DNA of 64,000 nt, from assembly GCF_015767675.1 (NCBI RefSeq), contig NZ_CP065217.1:1178001-1242000 (forward strand), given 5' to 3'. The translations under genes and the position numbers were made by a program. A model generated the notes under the pieces. It made no database searches and had not been told where the DNA came from. It was given only the letters and a program-made list of their open reading frames with translations. Positions 8,958 through 17,662 of this stretch are shown here, one piece after another. Numbering within the stretch: position 1 is the first letter of the stretch; each line of letters begins with the position of its first letter. Origin of the DNA: Vibrio navarrensis. GTDB taxonomy: Bacteria; Pseudomonadota; Gammaproteobacteria; Enterobacterales; Vibrionaceae.

Positions 8958-9860
8958 TTACTCCACACTCACCCAAGATTGTGAAGTCGAGCAGTTGCCT
9001 GCAATGCACTCACCAGTGATGAGATCCAACCCTAAGTTATCAAACACGCCTTGGCAATCAGGGTCGCTGCTCGCCGACATACAGCCCAATGGCGTTGCAT
9101 CCGTATTTTTAGAAATATCGCTGTTGGCGACCAGTTTTTGATAATCGAACACCACCTTGCTGGTGGCTAGGTTGAAGTTATCCAACTGATATTGTGGGCG
9201 GTTCGGGCGAGAAGCTGCGCAGTCGACGACTTCTGTATTGGCATCGGTCACTTCACAGCCTGTGGTACCAAGGTGGATGTTCCAACCTTTCACATCCATG
9301 CGCAAATGTTTGTGCCCTTTTTGCCAGCTCCAGTTCATCCCCGTGACATCAAGAGGAGAGACAGCATCATCGCCATTAATACCGTAGTGATTGAGCTCTG
9401 CTGGCACGCCGAGGGTAAAACGAAGGCTGGTGTATTTGCCTTGTGGAACTTTGCCGCGAATCGTGTGGTTCGTGTCTTCATTGCCGTTGGCGCAGCTGCC
9501 CTTGCCCGTTTCAAAATCCAGCAGGGCGACATTTTGATACTGCCATTTGCCGTCTTGGGTAAGTTCGACGGATACCGCTTCGCCTTGTTCGTTGATCAGC
9601 GCAACTTCAGAGATATACACACGAACATCGCTAAAAGTGGGTTGGCTGTTGGCTGTGCCTACGACACTGTTGTTCATCGCTTCGCAGCGAATTTCTTCAT
9701 TGCCGACTCGTGCCGCAAACTGAATTGCTACCTCTTGGCTGGTTTTGCTATCGGTGTTACTTGCCCCCGAACTGCTGTTGTCACTGCCGCCACATGCGGC
9801 CAATAAGCTACAAAGAGTGATAGATACGAATGTTTTAGCGCTTAATGATGGGTTAAACAT
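8958..9860 (-). CDS. MbnP-like four-Cys copper-binding lipoprotein (metallo-mystery pair)
   Basis: I chose the ATG at 9860 because AGGAAG precedes it and it opens a lipoprotein signal with lipobox LAAC (Cys23). An in-frame start at 9911 would place 17 residues before the signal. The mature protein shows the MbnP plan: RCEAM, GSCANG, TGCEVT and VDCAA cysteines, an FTLGVPAELNH segment, and NWSWQKGHKHLRMD, the Trp/His region where the family's kynurenine and copper site lie. Four more cysteines are near the C-terminus. It probably binds copper after modification by the MbnH-like enzyme encoded just downstream. Confidence 0.83.
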   Translation of the reverse strand: MFNPSLSAKTFVSITLCSLLAACGGSDNSSSGASNTDSKTSQEVAIQFAARVGNEEIRCEAMNNSVVGTANSQPTFSDVRVYISEVALINEQGEAVSVELTQDGKWQYQNVALLDFETGKGSCANGNEDTNHTIRGKVPQGKYTSLRFTLGVPAELNHYGINGDDAVSPLDVTGMNWSWQKGHKHLRMDVKGWNIHLGTTGCEVTDANTEVVDCAASRPNRPQYQLDNFNLATSKVVFDYQKLVANSDISKNTDATPLGCMSASSDPDCQGVFDNLGLDLITGECIAGNCSTSQSWVSVE

Positions 9861-9897
9861 GATTCTTCCTTCTGAATTTTTAGTTAGCGCGCGCCGT

Positions 9898-9923
9898 TTA
9901 ACGGATAGCATTAACGGATAGCA
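9898..9923. repeat. Tandem 13-bp repeat upstream of the mbnP-like gene
   Basis: TTAACGGATAGCA occurs twice head to tail (9898-9910, 9911-9923), with an inverted TTAACGG-type copy (CCCGTTAA) at 9943-9950. It lies 38 bases upstream of the mbnP-like start, so it may be a regulator binding site. Confidence 0.6.
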
Positions 9924-10007
9924 AACAGCACGCGCGCACCATCCCGTTAAGGGTGGCGTTTTTTTATGTTGAGCGTGAATGACTCAGCTGAGCCGATGGC
10001 TCAGAGA

Positions 10008-10460
10008 TCAGGCGAAGAAAGAGTGCGGTGGAGATTGCTTCGGGGCGATGGAGAGATACACCTTTTGTAAACAAAGAAGGTGTTGATAGAAGATACGTGT
10101 TGGGGCGGGGCGAGACAGCCACGCCAAGATGACGGCTAAGCAGAGAACGGCTAGGCTTAAAGAAAACTGGCATGCTTTGAGCAGTGGGCAGTGAAATTTA
10201 AGGTTTTCATGGCCGCTGTCCGCATTGGGTACTTCGAGGTTGTTGGCTTCAATCAGTTCACTGATATCCACCCACTTAAAGCCTTGCGCGGTACATAGCA
10301 GCACTTTGCCGCCTTGGCTGTCTGATAGCCAGTTTTGTCGATTAACTTGAGAAGGGTTGAGCGCCATGGTCGCCAACAGATAAATCTGAAACAACAAAGC
10401 AATAATGACGTAAAACGCCACTACTTTTTGTTTGGTTTGCGGATTTATGCGTAGGTTCAT
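10008..10460 (-). CDS. DUF2946-like small membrane protein
   Basis: The protein has 150 residues, with an N-terminal hydrophobic helix (about 13-33), a middle extracytoplasmic part and a second helix (about 103-122). The middle part has a cysteine (KVLLCTAQGFKWV) and HCPLLKAC, the arrangement seen in DUF2946 proteins, which are often encoded near copper genes. The match is by pattern only. It is transcribed in the same direction as the MbnP/MbnH cluster, with about 150 bases between. It may be the first gene of that transcription unit. Alternative: an unrelated two-TM protein. Confidence 0.55.
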   Translation of the reverse strand: MNLRINPQTKQKVVAFYVIIALLFQIYLLATMALNPSQVNRQNWLSDSQGGKVLLCTAQGFKWVDISELIEANNLEVPNADSGHENLKFHCPLLKACQFSLSLAVLCLAVILAWLSRPAPTRIFYQHLLCLQKVYLSIAPKQSPPHSFFA

Positions 10461-10529
10461 TGCAACATAGGGTTAACCGAATTTGGCGCGGATACTAACA
10501 AATAACCGCTAGAGATGTAATGCTATTTT

Positions 10530-10541
10530 TACCAGCTGGTA
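10530..10541. promoter_or_regulatory. Perfect 12-bp palindrome, possible operator
   Basis: TACCAGCTGGTA lies about 70 bases upstream of the minus-strand DUF2946-like start. The symmetry extends with one mismatch to about 18 bp. The spacing fits a regulator site for the copper cluster, but no known operator was recognised. Confidence 0.35.
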
Positions 10542-10649
10542 GAATTTATGTGATTGTTATTGCGTTTGATTATGAAAAACGAGCTGGATATGTGTAATGT
10601 GTTGGCTAAAGCCGATCAACAAGAAATGGGTAAAACAAACAGGCATGCA

Positions 10650-10673
10650 CGGCGAGTGAGGTGCCACTCGCCG
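10650..10673 (-). terminator. Terminator-like hairpin after the UPF0149 gene
   Basis: CGGCGAGTG (10650-10658) pairs with CACTCGCCG (10665-10673). On the minus strand it follows the UPF0149 stop and is trailed by a T-rich but interrupted stretch. Confidence 0.6.
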
Positions 10674-10685
10674 CAGGAAGAGGAT

Positions 10686-11255
10686 TTATTGCTGCTCAGC
10701 GAGCATCACACCACGTTGGGTTAGGCCGCAAAGCATCACCGGCATGGCGTTAAAGATCTCCGCAAACTGCTCAAGCCCTTCAAAGCCTTGTTCGCTCAAT
10801 GTCGCAATGGTGGTTTCTGGGTCGTAAAGCATCGTTAAAGAGAGCAACACACCGCCGAGTAGGGCATTTTCCTCACTCTCTTCAGGCATTAAGGTTTCCC
10901 AATCATCGCGCGCCAGTTGCCAGCCTTGCAGTACACCTTCACAAAAGTCGCGAGTGGCTTCGTTAACGATTTCCGCTTCATCCAACTTGCAGGTTTCTGG
11001 CCACTGCCAGGAGCCATCAAGTAGCGCTGGACGTGCCTGATTCCAAAGTTGCACTACCGCATCAATGTAGGCTTCCAGCTGTTCACCGTCGGAAAAAGGT
11101 GCGGTTTCTTCACCTCCCCATAAGAAAGGCAGCCATTCATGTGGGTCGAGGATATTGGGCGCTGCCGCCATTGAAGTGACAAAGCCCTGCGTTTTAGCAA
11201 GATTGAGCAGCTTACCGTCTAATTCCTCAAGGGAAAGAATGTCAAATAACGTCAA
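10686..11255 (-). CDS. UPF0149 (YecA/YgfB) family protein
   Basis: The protein has 189 residues and is acidic and all-helical in appearance. LDPHEWLPFLWGGEE, ATRDFCEGVLQGW and GGVLLSLTMLYDPE match the UPF0149 family. There is no C-terminal SEC-C zinc motif, so this is the short YgfB-like form rather than a YecA with a metal tail. YgfB-type proteins affect gene regulation and antibiotic tolerance in some bacteria, but no function can be assigned here. It stands alone on the minus strand. The next gene runs divergently, 213 bases away. Confidence 0.85.
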   Translation of the reverse strand: MTLFDILSLEELDGKLLNLAKTQGFVTSMAAAPNILDPHEWLPFLWGGEETAPFSDGEQLEAYIDAVVQLWNQARPALLDGSWQWPETCKLDEAEIVNEATRDFCEGVLQGWQLARDDWETLMPEESEENALLGGVLLSLTMLYDPETTIATLSEQGFEGLEQFAEIFNAMPVMLCGLTQRGVMLAEQQ

Positions 11256-11468
11256 AATAGAATACCTTGGATGTTAAGGGCGAGTGAATGGGCGGATCTT
11301 ACCAATCTCGGCCGCCATTAAAAAGGGCAGAACGCCAGTTTCAGTGATTGTCGGTCTTTTCCGCAGTTTCGTCGTAGGGAAGAAAAGTAAGTCATTGATC
11401 CCTGTACCTTGAGCGGTGCCGGGTATGGTAATACACTAAAGTGAGCTAACAGGGAACGCTGTCATCGT

Positions 11469-13649
11469 ATGGAAATTCGCTCATCACTTCGCAACAAAAG
11501 CATTCTCGCCTTGAGTTTGTACCTCTGTTTTTTCCTCGCCATCATCGGCAGCGTCACCTATTTTGTGGTTGAGCCTTTAGTGCGCAGCAAAATCGAGCAG
11601 AATCTGGATTTGAGAACCGAGCTGCTTGCCGCGCAAATTGAAGGGCCGCTCAATAGCTCGCTCGGGTTACTCGACAGCCTCGTTGGTTTCGCTCAAGGTA
11701 ATCCACCGCCATCGCAACTTTCCCGTGGTATAGCCAATATCATCGCTGCCAGCGGCAATATTATCTCCAGTGGTGGACTTTGGCCTGAACCGGAACTCAA
11801 CCAAGCGAAACCAGTCTATCGAAGCTTGTTTTTTAATAAAACCAAGCAAGGTGGTGTCGATCAGGTGCATCTGTATAACAACCCGGAATCCGATGGCTAT
11901 CATCTTCAGCCTTGGTATCAGTCCGTTGCCAATCAACCTTCAGGCCAACTAAGTTGGTCGCAGGTGTATATCGATCCTTATACGCAAGTGCAGATGATCA
12001 CGGCGTCGAAACCTTATTACCTTGATGGGCAGTTTGCTGGGGTGGCAACGGTTGATCTCTCCTTGCAAGCACTATTTGATTTTATCCGCAAACATACCGA
12101 GATTTACCAACTTGGGGTCACCATCAGTGCATTAAACGGCAGCTTGATCACCGAGCACAACTACACTCTTGTTCGAGGCCGTTACGTTAGCCAGATTGAA
12201 CTCAGCGATTTTCATTGGCAAATGAAAGTAGTGAGTGCCCGCCAGCGAATAAGTGATGAAGTGTTCAATAAAGTGCTACGGGTGGAATGGGGTATTTTGC
12301 CTTTCTTACTCATCTGCGTTTTAGCAGGTTACTACTTGCTCAACCGTTATTTGATTGAACCGATCATCACGATTGCGCAAAGCGTGGACAACTCAAAAAC
12401 CGGCGGTATCGTTGATATCGATTATCAAAGCGATGACGAGATCAAACATCTGATCGATGCGTTTAACGAGAAAACCGTCTATCTAGAGGCAGAAAAAGTC
12501 AAAGCACAAGCGTCAACCAATGCCAAAACCGCCTTTTTGGCCACATTGTCGCACGAAATTCGTACGCCCATGAATGGCGTGTTGGGCACGGCGCAGTTGT
12601 TGCTGAAAACCCCATTGACCGAAGAACAGAAAAAGCACCTAAAAACGCTATACGATTCCGGTGATCACATGATGACTTTGCTCAACGAGATCTTGGATTA
12701 CTCCAAAATCGAGCAAGGACACATGGAATTTGATCTCGCCCCATTCCCGTTTGACTCCATTATTGGCAGCGTAAACAGCATCTACTACACCTTGTGTGCG
12801 GAAAAAGGACTGCAATTTCGCGTCTATTCACAGGTTGCCAGAGATCGTTGGTACCATGCAGACCGTGCACGCCTGCGGCAAATACTATTCAACTTACTCA
12901 ATAATGCGGTGAAGTTTACTTCCCACGGTGTGGTTGAAGTCTACTTGGAAGAAGTGTTCAAAGGAGGGCAGAACTACCTTGTGATTAAAGTTAAAGACAC
13001 AGGGATAGGTATTCCTATTGCAGCACAAAAACGTATTTTCCGCCCGTTTGAACAAGCAGAATCCTCGACCACCCGACGCTATGGCGGTACTGGCCTTGGT
13101 CTGGCAATCGTTAAAAAAATCGTTGAAAAGTTAGGTGGTAAAATTAGCGTTTCCAGTCAAGAAGGGCTTGGCAGTTGCTTTAACGTCGAGTTGCCAGTGC
13201 AGGTGTGTGACGTTGGCAGTGTCGAGCAAGAGCCAAATTATCATCTCGATTATCAAGGTTTGACCGTTCTGATTGTTGAAGACAACCGCACCAATGCCAT
13301 CATTCTTGAAACGTTTATGCGCAACAAAGGCTTTATTCCCACTTGCGTCGAAAACGGCCAAGAAGCGTTGGATCTGTTACCACATCAATCATTCGACTTG
13401 ATCTTGATGGACAATCACATGCCCGTACTGGATGGCATTGAAACCATTCGCGCCATTCGTGCCATGCCAAACTCGATTAACCAAGTCTTGATCTTCGGTT
13501 GCACTGCCGATGTGTTCAAAGAAACACGTGTTTGTATGTGTGAAGCTGGTGCCAATCACATCATCGCCAAACCGATTGTAGAGAAAGAGCTCGATGATGC
13601 GTTGTTTCGGTACGCAGACTTGCTCTACCAATACCGTCGTGAGGCATAA
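11469..13649 (+). CDS. Hybrid sensor histidine kinase / response regulator
   Basis: The protein has 726 residues. An N-terminal membrane helix (about 14-36) and a second (about 276-296) flank a periplasmic sensing region of about 240 residues resembling a dCache fold ([32 protein letters not shown] is split over its distal half). A HAMP-like stretch follows. The HisKA box [10 protein letters not shown] has its phospho-accepting His at 362. The ATPase boxes are NLLNNAVKF (N), DTGIGIP (G1) and GGTGLGLAI (G2). A C-terminal receiver has Asp648 in LILMDNHMP. No Hpt domain is present, so the phosphate probably goes to a separate Hpt protein. The ligand is unknown. No neighbouring partner gene is visible. 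Confidence 0.93.
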   Translation: [726 protein letters not shown]

Positions 13650-13918
13650 AAGGTCTTCTTTCTCTTCTAACAGTAAAGGCACTTATGTAGTTAAATTACA
13701 TCTCATAGATCATTGAAATGAGGTTTTATCCATTTTTGGTGACTTTATCTACATTTGGTGCGTTTTTTGGTCATAAATTTACAACTCAATTTCAAATACG
13801 GTATCTAAAACTACAAATTATTTGCTCTAATAGCGCCATGAACTGCTCTGGTTTTTACATCCAGTTCATGATGTCGTTAAATTGCCATTTTTATAGTTAT
13901 ATATTTTAGAGGACGTAA

Positions 13919-14368
13919 ATGAAATCTCGTGCGCCATTTTGTATCCGTCATGCAGCAGCAGATACTTTTGCTATGGTGGTTTTTTGCTTTATCTCAGGGA
14001 TGATTATCGAGATTCTGATTTCTGGAATGACCTTCCAGCAATCATTGGCATCACGAACGTTGTCGATTCCGGTCAACATCGCCATCGCTTGGCCTTATGG
14101 TCTATTCCGAGATTGGGTACTTCGCCAAGGTGCGCGAGTTTCGACTGGCGGTTTGATGAAAAACGTCTCCGACTTAGTGGCCTACGTACTTTTTCAATCT
14201 CCCGTCTATGCGGGTATTCTGCTGGCGGTTGGTGCCTCGACAGAGCAGATCATTACCGCAGTGACCAGTAACGCCATCATTTCCTGCGGCATGGGCGTGC
14301 TCTATGGTTACTTTTTGGATATGTGTCGCCGCTGGTTCAAGGTTCCGGGGTACTATCAACAAGCTTAG
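13919..14368 (+). CDS. alaE: L-alanine exporter AlaE
   Basis: At 149 residues it has the same length as E. coli AlaE (YgaW). It is a small inner-membrane protein with four hydrophobic segments (about 14-34, 48-66, 85-105, 112-134). Family motifs visible are [15 protein letters not shown] at the start, [19 protein letters not shown] in the middle and the terminal [11 protein letters not shown]. AlaE exports L-alanine and protects against alanine or alanyl-peptide overload. GAGGACG lies just before the ATG. The 269 bases upstream are AT-rich without a recognised operator. It is the last core gene before the tRNA-Ser integration site. Confidence 0.95.
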   Translation: MKSRAPFCIRHAAADTFAMVVFCFISGMIIEILISGMTFQQSLASRTLSIPVNIAIAWPYGLFRDWVLRQGARVSTGGLMKNVSDLVAYVLFQSPVYAGILLAVGASTEQIITAVTSNAIISCGMGVLYGYFLDMCRRWFKVPGYYQQA

Positions 14369-14509
14369 TTGCTGGTAGAGTGCGCGATTTAGTCAATAAC
14401 TGACCAACCAAACCTTTTAAGGCGCTTTTTTTTCAAAACTGGGCTTGACCAATCCCAAGATAATCATTAAATTAGCGCCTCGTTGAGAGGGGAAACCCAA
14501 CAACAATTC

Positions 14510-14597
14510 GGTGAGTTGTCCGAGTGGCTGAAGGAGCACGCCTGGAAAGTGTGTATACGGCAACGTATCGAGAGTTCGAATCTCTCACTCACCGCCA
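14510..14597 (+). tRNA. tRNA-Ser (anticodon GGA)
   Basis: It folds as a class II tRNA. The acceptor is GGTGAGT (14510-14516) with ACTCACC (14587-14593). The anticodon stem is CACGC/GTGTG with loop CTGGAAA, giving GGA at 14444+100, that is 14544-14546. A long variable arm (ATACGGCAACGTAT) and a T arm GAGAG/CTCTC follow. G discriminator and encoded CCA are at 14594-14597. It reads UCC/UCU codons. It is the integration target of the downstream island. Confidence 0.97.
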
Positions 14598-14672
14598 CAT
14601 TCAAGTCTAAAGACGTCCTATGGCGTCTTTTTTCTTATCTAAAATTCCTAAAAATCAATAAGTTATGGTCCG
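14583..14672. repeat. Left attachment repeat (attL) of the island
   Basis: This stretch covers the tRNA-Ser 3' end, its terminator and about 40 more bases. It is matched imperfectly at 43045-43131: TCTCACTC(A)CCGCCACATT, then the AAAGACGTCCTA hairpin, then AAAATCAAT(A/G)AGTTATG(G)TCCG. The two copies differ by indels and substitutions, so the true crossover core is probably the shared TCTCACTC/CCGCCACATT region. Confidence 0.8.
14609..14633 (+). terminator. Terminator of the tRNA-Ser gene
   Basis: AAAGACG pairs with CGTCTTT across TCCTATGG and is followed by more T. A near-identical hairpin lies at 43068-43094 beside the right attachment copy. Confidence 0.85.
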
Positions 14673-14709
14673 TATTCTTCCGGGTTCATCCAACCAAATC
14701 CACTGTTTC

Positions 14710-14899
14710 AAGTAATACCCAAAGTAATACCCAAGCCGTTTTTCTGATGCTAGTATTACTTTAGAACACAATTCTGGTATTACTTTTAGCCCTTTCTTAT
14801 GGTGATATTTTAAAGCTAACTCTTTGTTTTAATTTTGAAATGATGGGGGTAAGTAATACCGAGATTTTGAGGTTCTTCTGCGTTGTTCAGGTATTACTT
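14710..14899. repeat. Six AAGTAATACC-type repeats (putative integrase arm sites)
   Basis: Copies on the plus strand are at 14710, 14722 and 14851. Copies on the minus strand are at 14752 (AGTATTACTT), 14776 and 14890. Two more copies, with the same 12-bp spacing as 14710/14722, lie inside the right end at 42962 and 42974. The distribution next to both attachment sites fits arm-type binding sites for the integrase or its directionality factor. Apart from these repeats and the tRNA terminator, the stretch 14598-14908 holds no gene. Confidence 0.65.
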
Positions 14900-14908
14900 G
14901 AGGGATAA

Positions 14909-16150
14909 ATGATGGCCTATAAATTGACAGCAAGACAGGTACAAAGCGCAAAACCTAAGGACAAGGTTTATCGATTATCGGATGGAGGCAATTTGTACTT
15001 TTGTGTACGGCCCAATAATTCCAGATCTTGGCAATTTCGCTATACAAGGCCAGGACAAGATAAAGTGACTTACCTATCTTTCGGCACTTACCCTGATATG
15101 AGTTTGGCGGAAGCGCGAGATAAAGCCTTAGAGTCACGAAAGATGCTTGCAGAAGGTATCGATCCTCAGTTAGCGAGAGAAGAACAAAAAGCCAAAGCGA
15201 TTCTCGAGCAAAATGCGACTTTCCAGTTTGTTGCTGAACAATGGAAAGCGACGAAAGAGGGAAGAATCAAAGAAAAGACATTGCTTGGCAATTGGCGCAA
15301 GCTTGAACTGTACGCATTTCCAAAGTTGGGCTCCATGCCCGTCAATAAAATTTCCGCACCGCTTGCAATTTCCGCTCTTCGTCCTGTAGAAGAGCAGGGC
15401 TTACTTGAAACAGTGAAGCGAACCGCTCAGTTAATGAACGAGGTCATGAATTACGCTGTTAACAGTGGTGTAATTCATGCTAATCCTTTGTCAGGTATTC
15501 GAGATGTGTTCAAAAAGCACAAAGTGGTCCATATGAAAGCACTACAGCCTCATGAGATGCATGAGCTGATTCGAACAGTCGCCACTGCAAACATCCAGCG
15601 TGTCACGCGCTTTCTTATTGAGTGGCAATTGCACACCATGGTTCGGCCCAACGAGGCTTCTGGCGCTCGTTGGGAAGAAATAGACATAGCAAATAAGCTT
15701 TGGATTATCCCCAAAGAGCGCATGAAAATGAATCGAGAGCATGCCGTCCCGCTCACTGAGCAAACGCTCGCTATACTTGAAGCTATCAAACCAATCAGCG
15801 GACATCGAGAATACATTTTCCCCTCTAGCCGTAATCCCAAGGTACCAACGGACTCCGAAACGGCGAACAAAGCGTTGGGGAGAATGGGATTTAAAGACCG
15901 AACGACTGCCCATGGTTTGCGCGCATTAGCTAGTACGACACTCAATGAGAAAGGCTTTGACCCTGATGTGATTGAGGCAGCATTGGCGCATACCGACAAA
16001 AACCAAATTCGTAAAGCCTACAATCGCAGTGATTATCTGGAGGCGCGGCGAAAGTTAATGTGCTGGTGGAGCGAACACATCGAGAAATCAAGTTATGGAA
16101 GCTATAGCGTTATAGGAAAAGACTATTTAAGAACGGTCAATGTAAGATAA
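14909..16150 (+). CDS. int: P4-type tyrosine integrase
   Basis: The protein has 413 residues. The N-terminal DUF4102-type arm-binding domain (KLTARQVQSAKPKDKVYRLSD, then LSFGTYPDMSLAEARDKA) leads to a SAM-like core-binding domain and a catalytic domain. The catalytic residues are readable: Arg246 (MVRPNEASG), His335 and Arg338 (HGLRA), His361 (ALAHTD) and nucleophile Tyr371 (KAYNR). Such integrases recombine at the 3' ends of tRNA genes. It is adjacent to tRNA-Ser and oriented away from it, with arm-type repeats in between. GAGGG precedes two adjacent ATGs (14909 and 14912). It appears intact. Confidence 0.97.
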   Translation: MMAYKLTARQVQSAKPKDKVYRLSDGGNLYFCVRPNNSRSWQFRYTRPGQDKVTYLSFGTYPDMSLAEARDKALESRKMLAEGIDPQLAREEQKAKAILEQNATFQFVAEQWKATKEGRIKEKTLLGNWRKLELYAFPKLGSMPVNKISAPLAISALRPVEEQGLLETVKRTAQLMNEVMNYAVNSGVIHANPLSGIRDVFKKHKVVHMKALQPHEMHELIRTVATANIQRVTRFLIEWQLHTMVRPNEASGARWEEIDIANKLWIIPKERMKMNREHAVPLTEQTLAILEAIKPISGHREYIFPSSRNPKVPTDSETANKALGRMGFKDRTTAHGLRALASTTLNEKGFDPDVIEAALAHTDKNQIRKAYNRSDYLEARRKLMCWWSEHIEKSSYGSYSVIGKDYLRTVNVR

Positions 16151-16180
16151 ATTTGCCTGGACAAGGATGAGGTGATTTTA

Positions 16181-16268
16181 TAACACGTTAACACGTTAAC
16201 ACGTTAACACGTTAACACGTTAACACGTTAACACGTTAACACGTTAACACGTTAACACGTTAACACGT
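16181..16268. repeat. Eleven tandem copies of the octamer TAACACGT
   Basis: 88 bases of perfect head-to-tail 8-bp units, followed by diverged copies (CGTGTAACATGTTA around 16298-16312). It lies between int and the first cargo gene. It resembles iterons or an operator array rather than a CRISPR, since there are no spacers. Confidence 0.95.
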
Positions 16269-16392
16269 TATTATTATGATACGGCAATATAGTAATCGTG
16301 TAACATGTTATAAGTGTTATTTTTTCGTTGATCTCTTAGTATTAATTAGAATAGATTTTACTTCCTGAATTTTAAATAAGGAAAGTAAGCTT

Positions 16393-17310
16393 ATGTCTCA
16401 AAGAAAACATTCTAGTTCTGGTGAATATAGGGAAATGAAATTGTTCCCCCTGCCTTATTTTTCATTGGATATGGCAGCTGAACAATTGGACGTCCCGGTT
16501 CGGTTTTTCGAAGAGGCTGTAAGATGTGCTTTGGTCCGACCATGTGTGTTAGTTGATGATATTAAACCACAAAAGTCGTTTTCAATCTTAACTGGGAATA
16601 AAGAAATCCTAGAAAGTGCTGAAGCCTACTGTCCTTCAGGACTGTCTCAATCCGACTTGTCTCGTCAGCACTCTCCATTGATTCGTCCTAGGCTCTCAAA
16701 CATTGATGACTATCTTTCCAGCTCTGCATCGCAGCTTAATGTCACTTATTTCGAACCCTATTCTGAGGGAGAAGCAGGTGTCGAGGGATATTTAATGGGT
16801 TTTTGGCAAATCGAAAGCGTTGACGATGCTATTAGGCTGTTATCCTCTCTGGATGAAATTGATATTGAAGTTGTTCCGTATATTGATGATTGTTGGTATC
16901 AAGATAGACCAATAGATAAAGCACAAATAACGATATTAGGTTTTCCTGTGACAGTGAGTGCTAAGAATATTGTTATTAGCTATAAGGATGTAAAAAAAAT
17001 ATTAGATGCATATCAAAAAGGTGTTCCTATCGATCAACGAACTCTATACGGCTTAGCCAAAAAGCAGACAGAAGTAAAAGAACCAGTTGCTAGAGCTTCA
17101 CAAAAAATGATGGCGGTATTATGTGCTGTGATCGCTACTCACCCTAAGCTTGGCCCTAGTTGTTTTGACAAAAAGGTGAACTTGCATGAAATACTTTCTG
17201 CTCATTTTGCATGTGAGGGAATATCCCTTGGTTTATTCGAACCTGATCCGAGCACCGTGCGCAGATGGAAGCAAATTATAGACTTCGAGAAAGCAATTCT
17301 GCGTAAATAA
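16393..17310 (+). CDS. Island protein of unknown function with C-terminal HTH-like region
   Basis: The protein has 305 residues and I do not recognise its family. The N-terminal part (SLDMAAEQLDVPVRFFEEAVRC) resembles a helix-turn-helix lead-in. The middle is acidic with few conserved patterns. The C-terminal 90 residues (KMMAVLCAVIATHPKLGPS ... DPSTVRRWKQII) look like a DNA-binding or tail domain. The position just downstream of the octamer array and before the AlpA-like genes suggests a replication or regulatory protein of the island. That is inference from location only. Codon use is AT-rich compared with the flanking core genes. Confidence 0.7.
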   Translation: MSQRKHSSSGEYREMKLFPLPYFSLDMAAEQLDVPVRFFEEAVRCALVRPCVLVDDIKPQKSFSILTGNKEILESAEAYCPSGLSQSDLSRQHSPLIRPRLSNIDDYLSSSASQLNVTYFEPYSEGEAGVEGYLMGFWQIESVDDAIRLLSSLDEIDIEVVPYIDDCWYQDRPIDKAQITILGFPVTVSAKNIVISYKDVKKILDAYQKGVPIDQRTLYGLAKKQTEVKEPVARASQKMMAVLCAVIATHPKLGPSCFDKKVNLHEILSAHFACEGISLGLFEPDPSTVRRWKQIIDFEKAILRK

Positions 17311-17331
17311 GAAGTAACATTCTAGCACCAC

Positions 17332-17362
17332 TGCGCGCGCATCTAGCTCACATGCGCGCGCA
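17332..17362. terminator. GC-rich hairpin downstream of the 305-residue gene
   Basis: TGCGCGCGCAT (17332-17342) pairs with ATGCGCGCGCA (17352-17362) across a nine-base loop. There is no clear T tract, only GTTTACC, so terminator function is plausible rather than certain. Confidence 0.5.
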
Positions 17363-17444
17363 TGTTTACCTAATGCGCACCATTCCAATCCCTTCCGGAT
17401 TAATCTCATTCCGTCCTGAGAACAACGAAAAAGGAAATCAGTGA

Positions 17445-17660
17445 ATGAAGATTATTCGTCTTAAAGAAGTTATGTCCATTACCGGCTTATCACGTTCGAC
17501 TATTTATGAGCGTATATCGGTGGGAGAGTTTCCTCCTAGTGTGAGTCTAGGTGGTTCCGCCGTTGGTTGGTTGGAGTCTGAAGTACATGCGTGGATTGAA
17601 AAGCGAGTTACTGAGCGAGATGAACGTCTAAGTCAACCTACTTATCGCAAGCGGGGGTAG
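17445..17660 (+). CDS. AlpA family regulator (excisionase-like), first copy
   Basis: The protein has 71 residues. It has a MerR-like winged-helix fold signature typical of AlpA: IIRLKEVMSITGLSRSTIYERI, then FPPSVSLGGSAVGWLESEVHAWI. In prophage-like islands AlpA proteins switch on the integrase and help excision. It ends two bases before a second AlpA-like gene, so the two are cotranscribed. Purine-rich AAAAAGG lies upstream of the ATG. Confidence 0.9.
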   Translation: MKIIRLKEVMSITGLSRSTIYERISVGEFPPSVSLGGSAVGWLESEVHAWIEKRVTERDERLSQPTYRKRG

Positions 17661-17662
17661 TT

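Noticed and set aside
10573..10724. About 50-residue plus-strand frame opposite the UPF0149 end
   Set aside because: Overlaps the hairpin and the stop of a confident gene; sequence looks random.
13718..13909. 63-residue frame before alaE
   Set aside because: Low-complexity aromatic sequence without a ribosome site, most likely the alaE leader region.
16181..16268. CRISPR array
   Set aside because: The units are contiguous 8-bp repeats with no spacers and no cas genes nearby.
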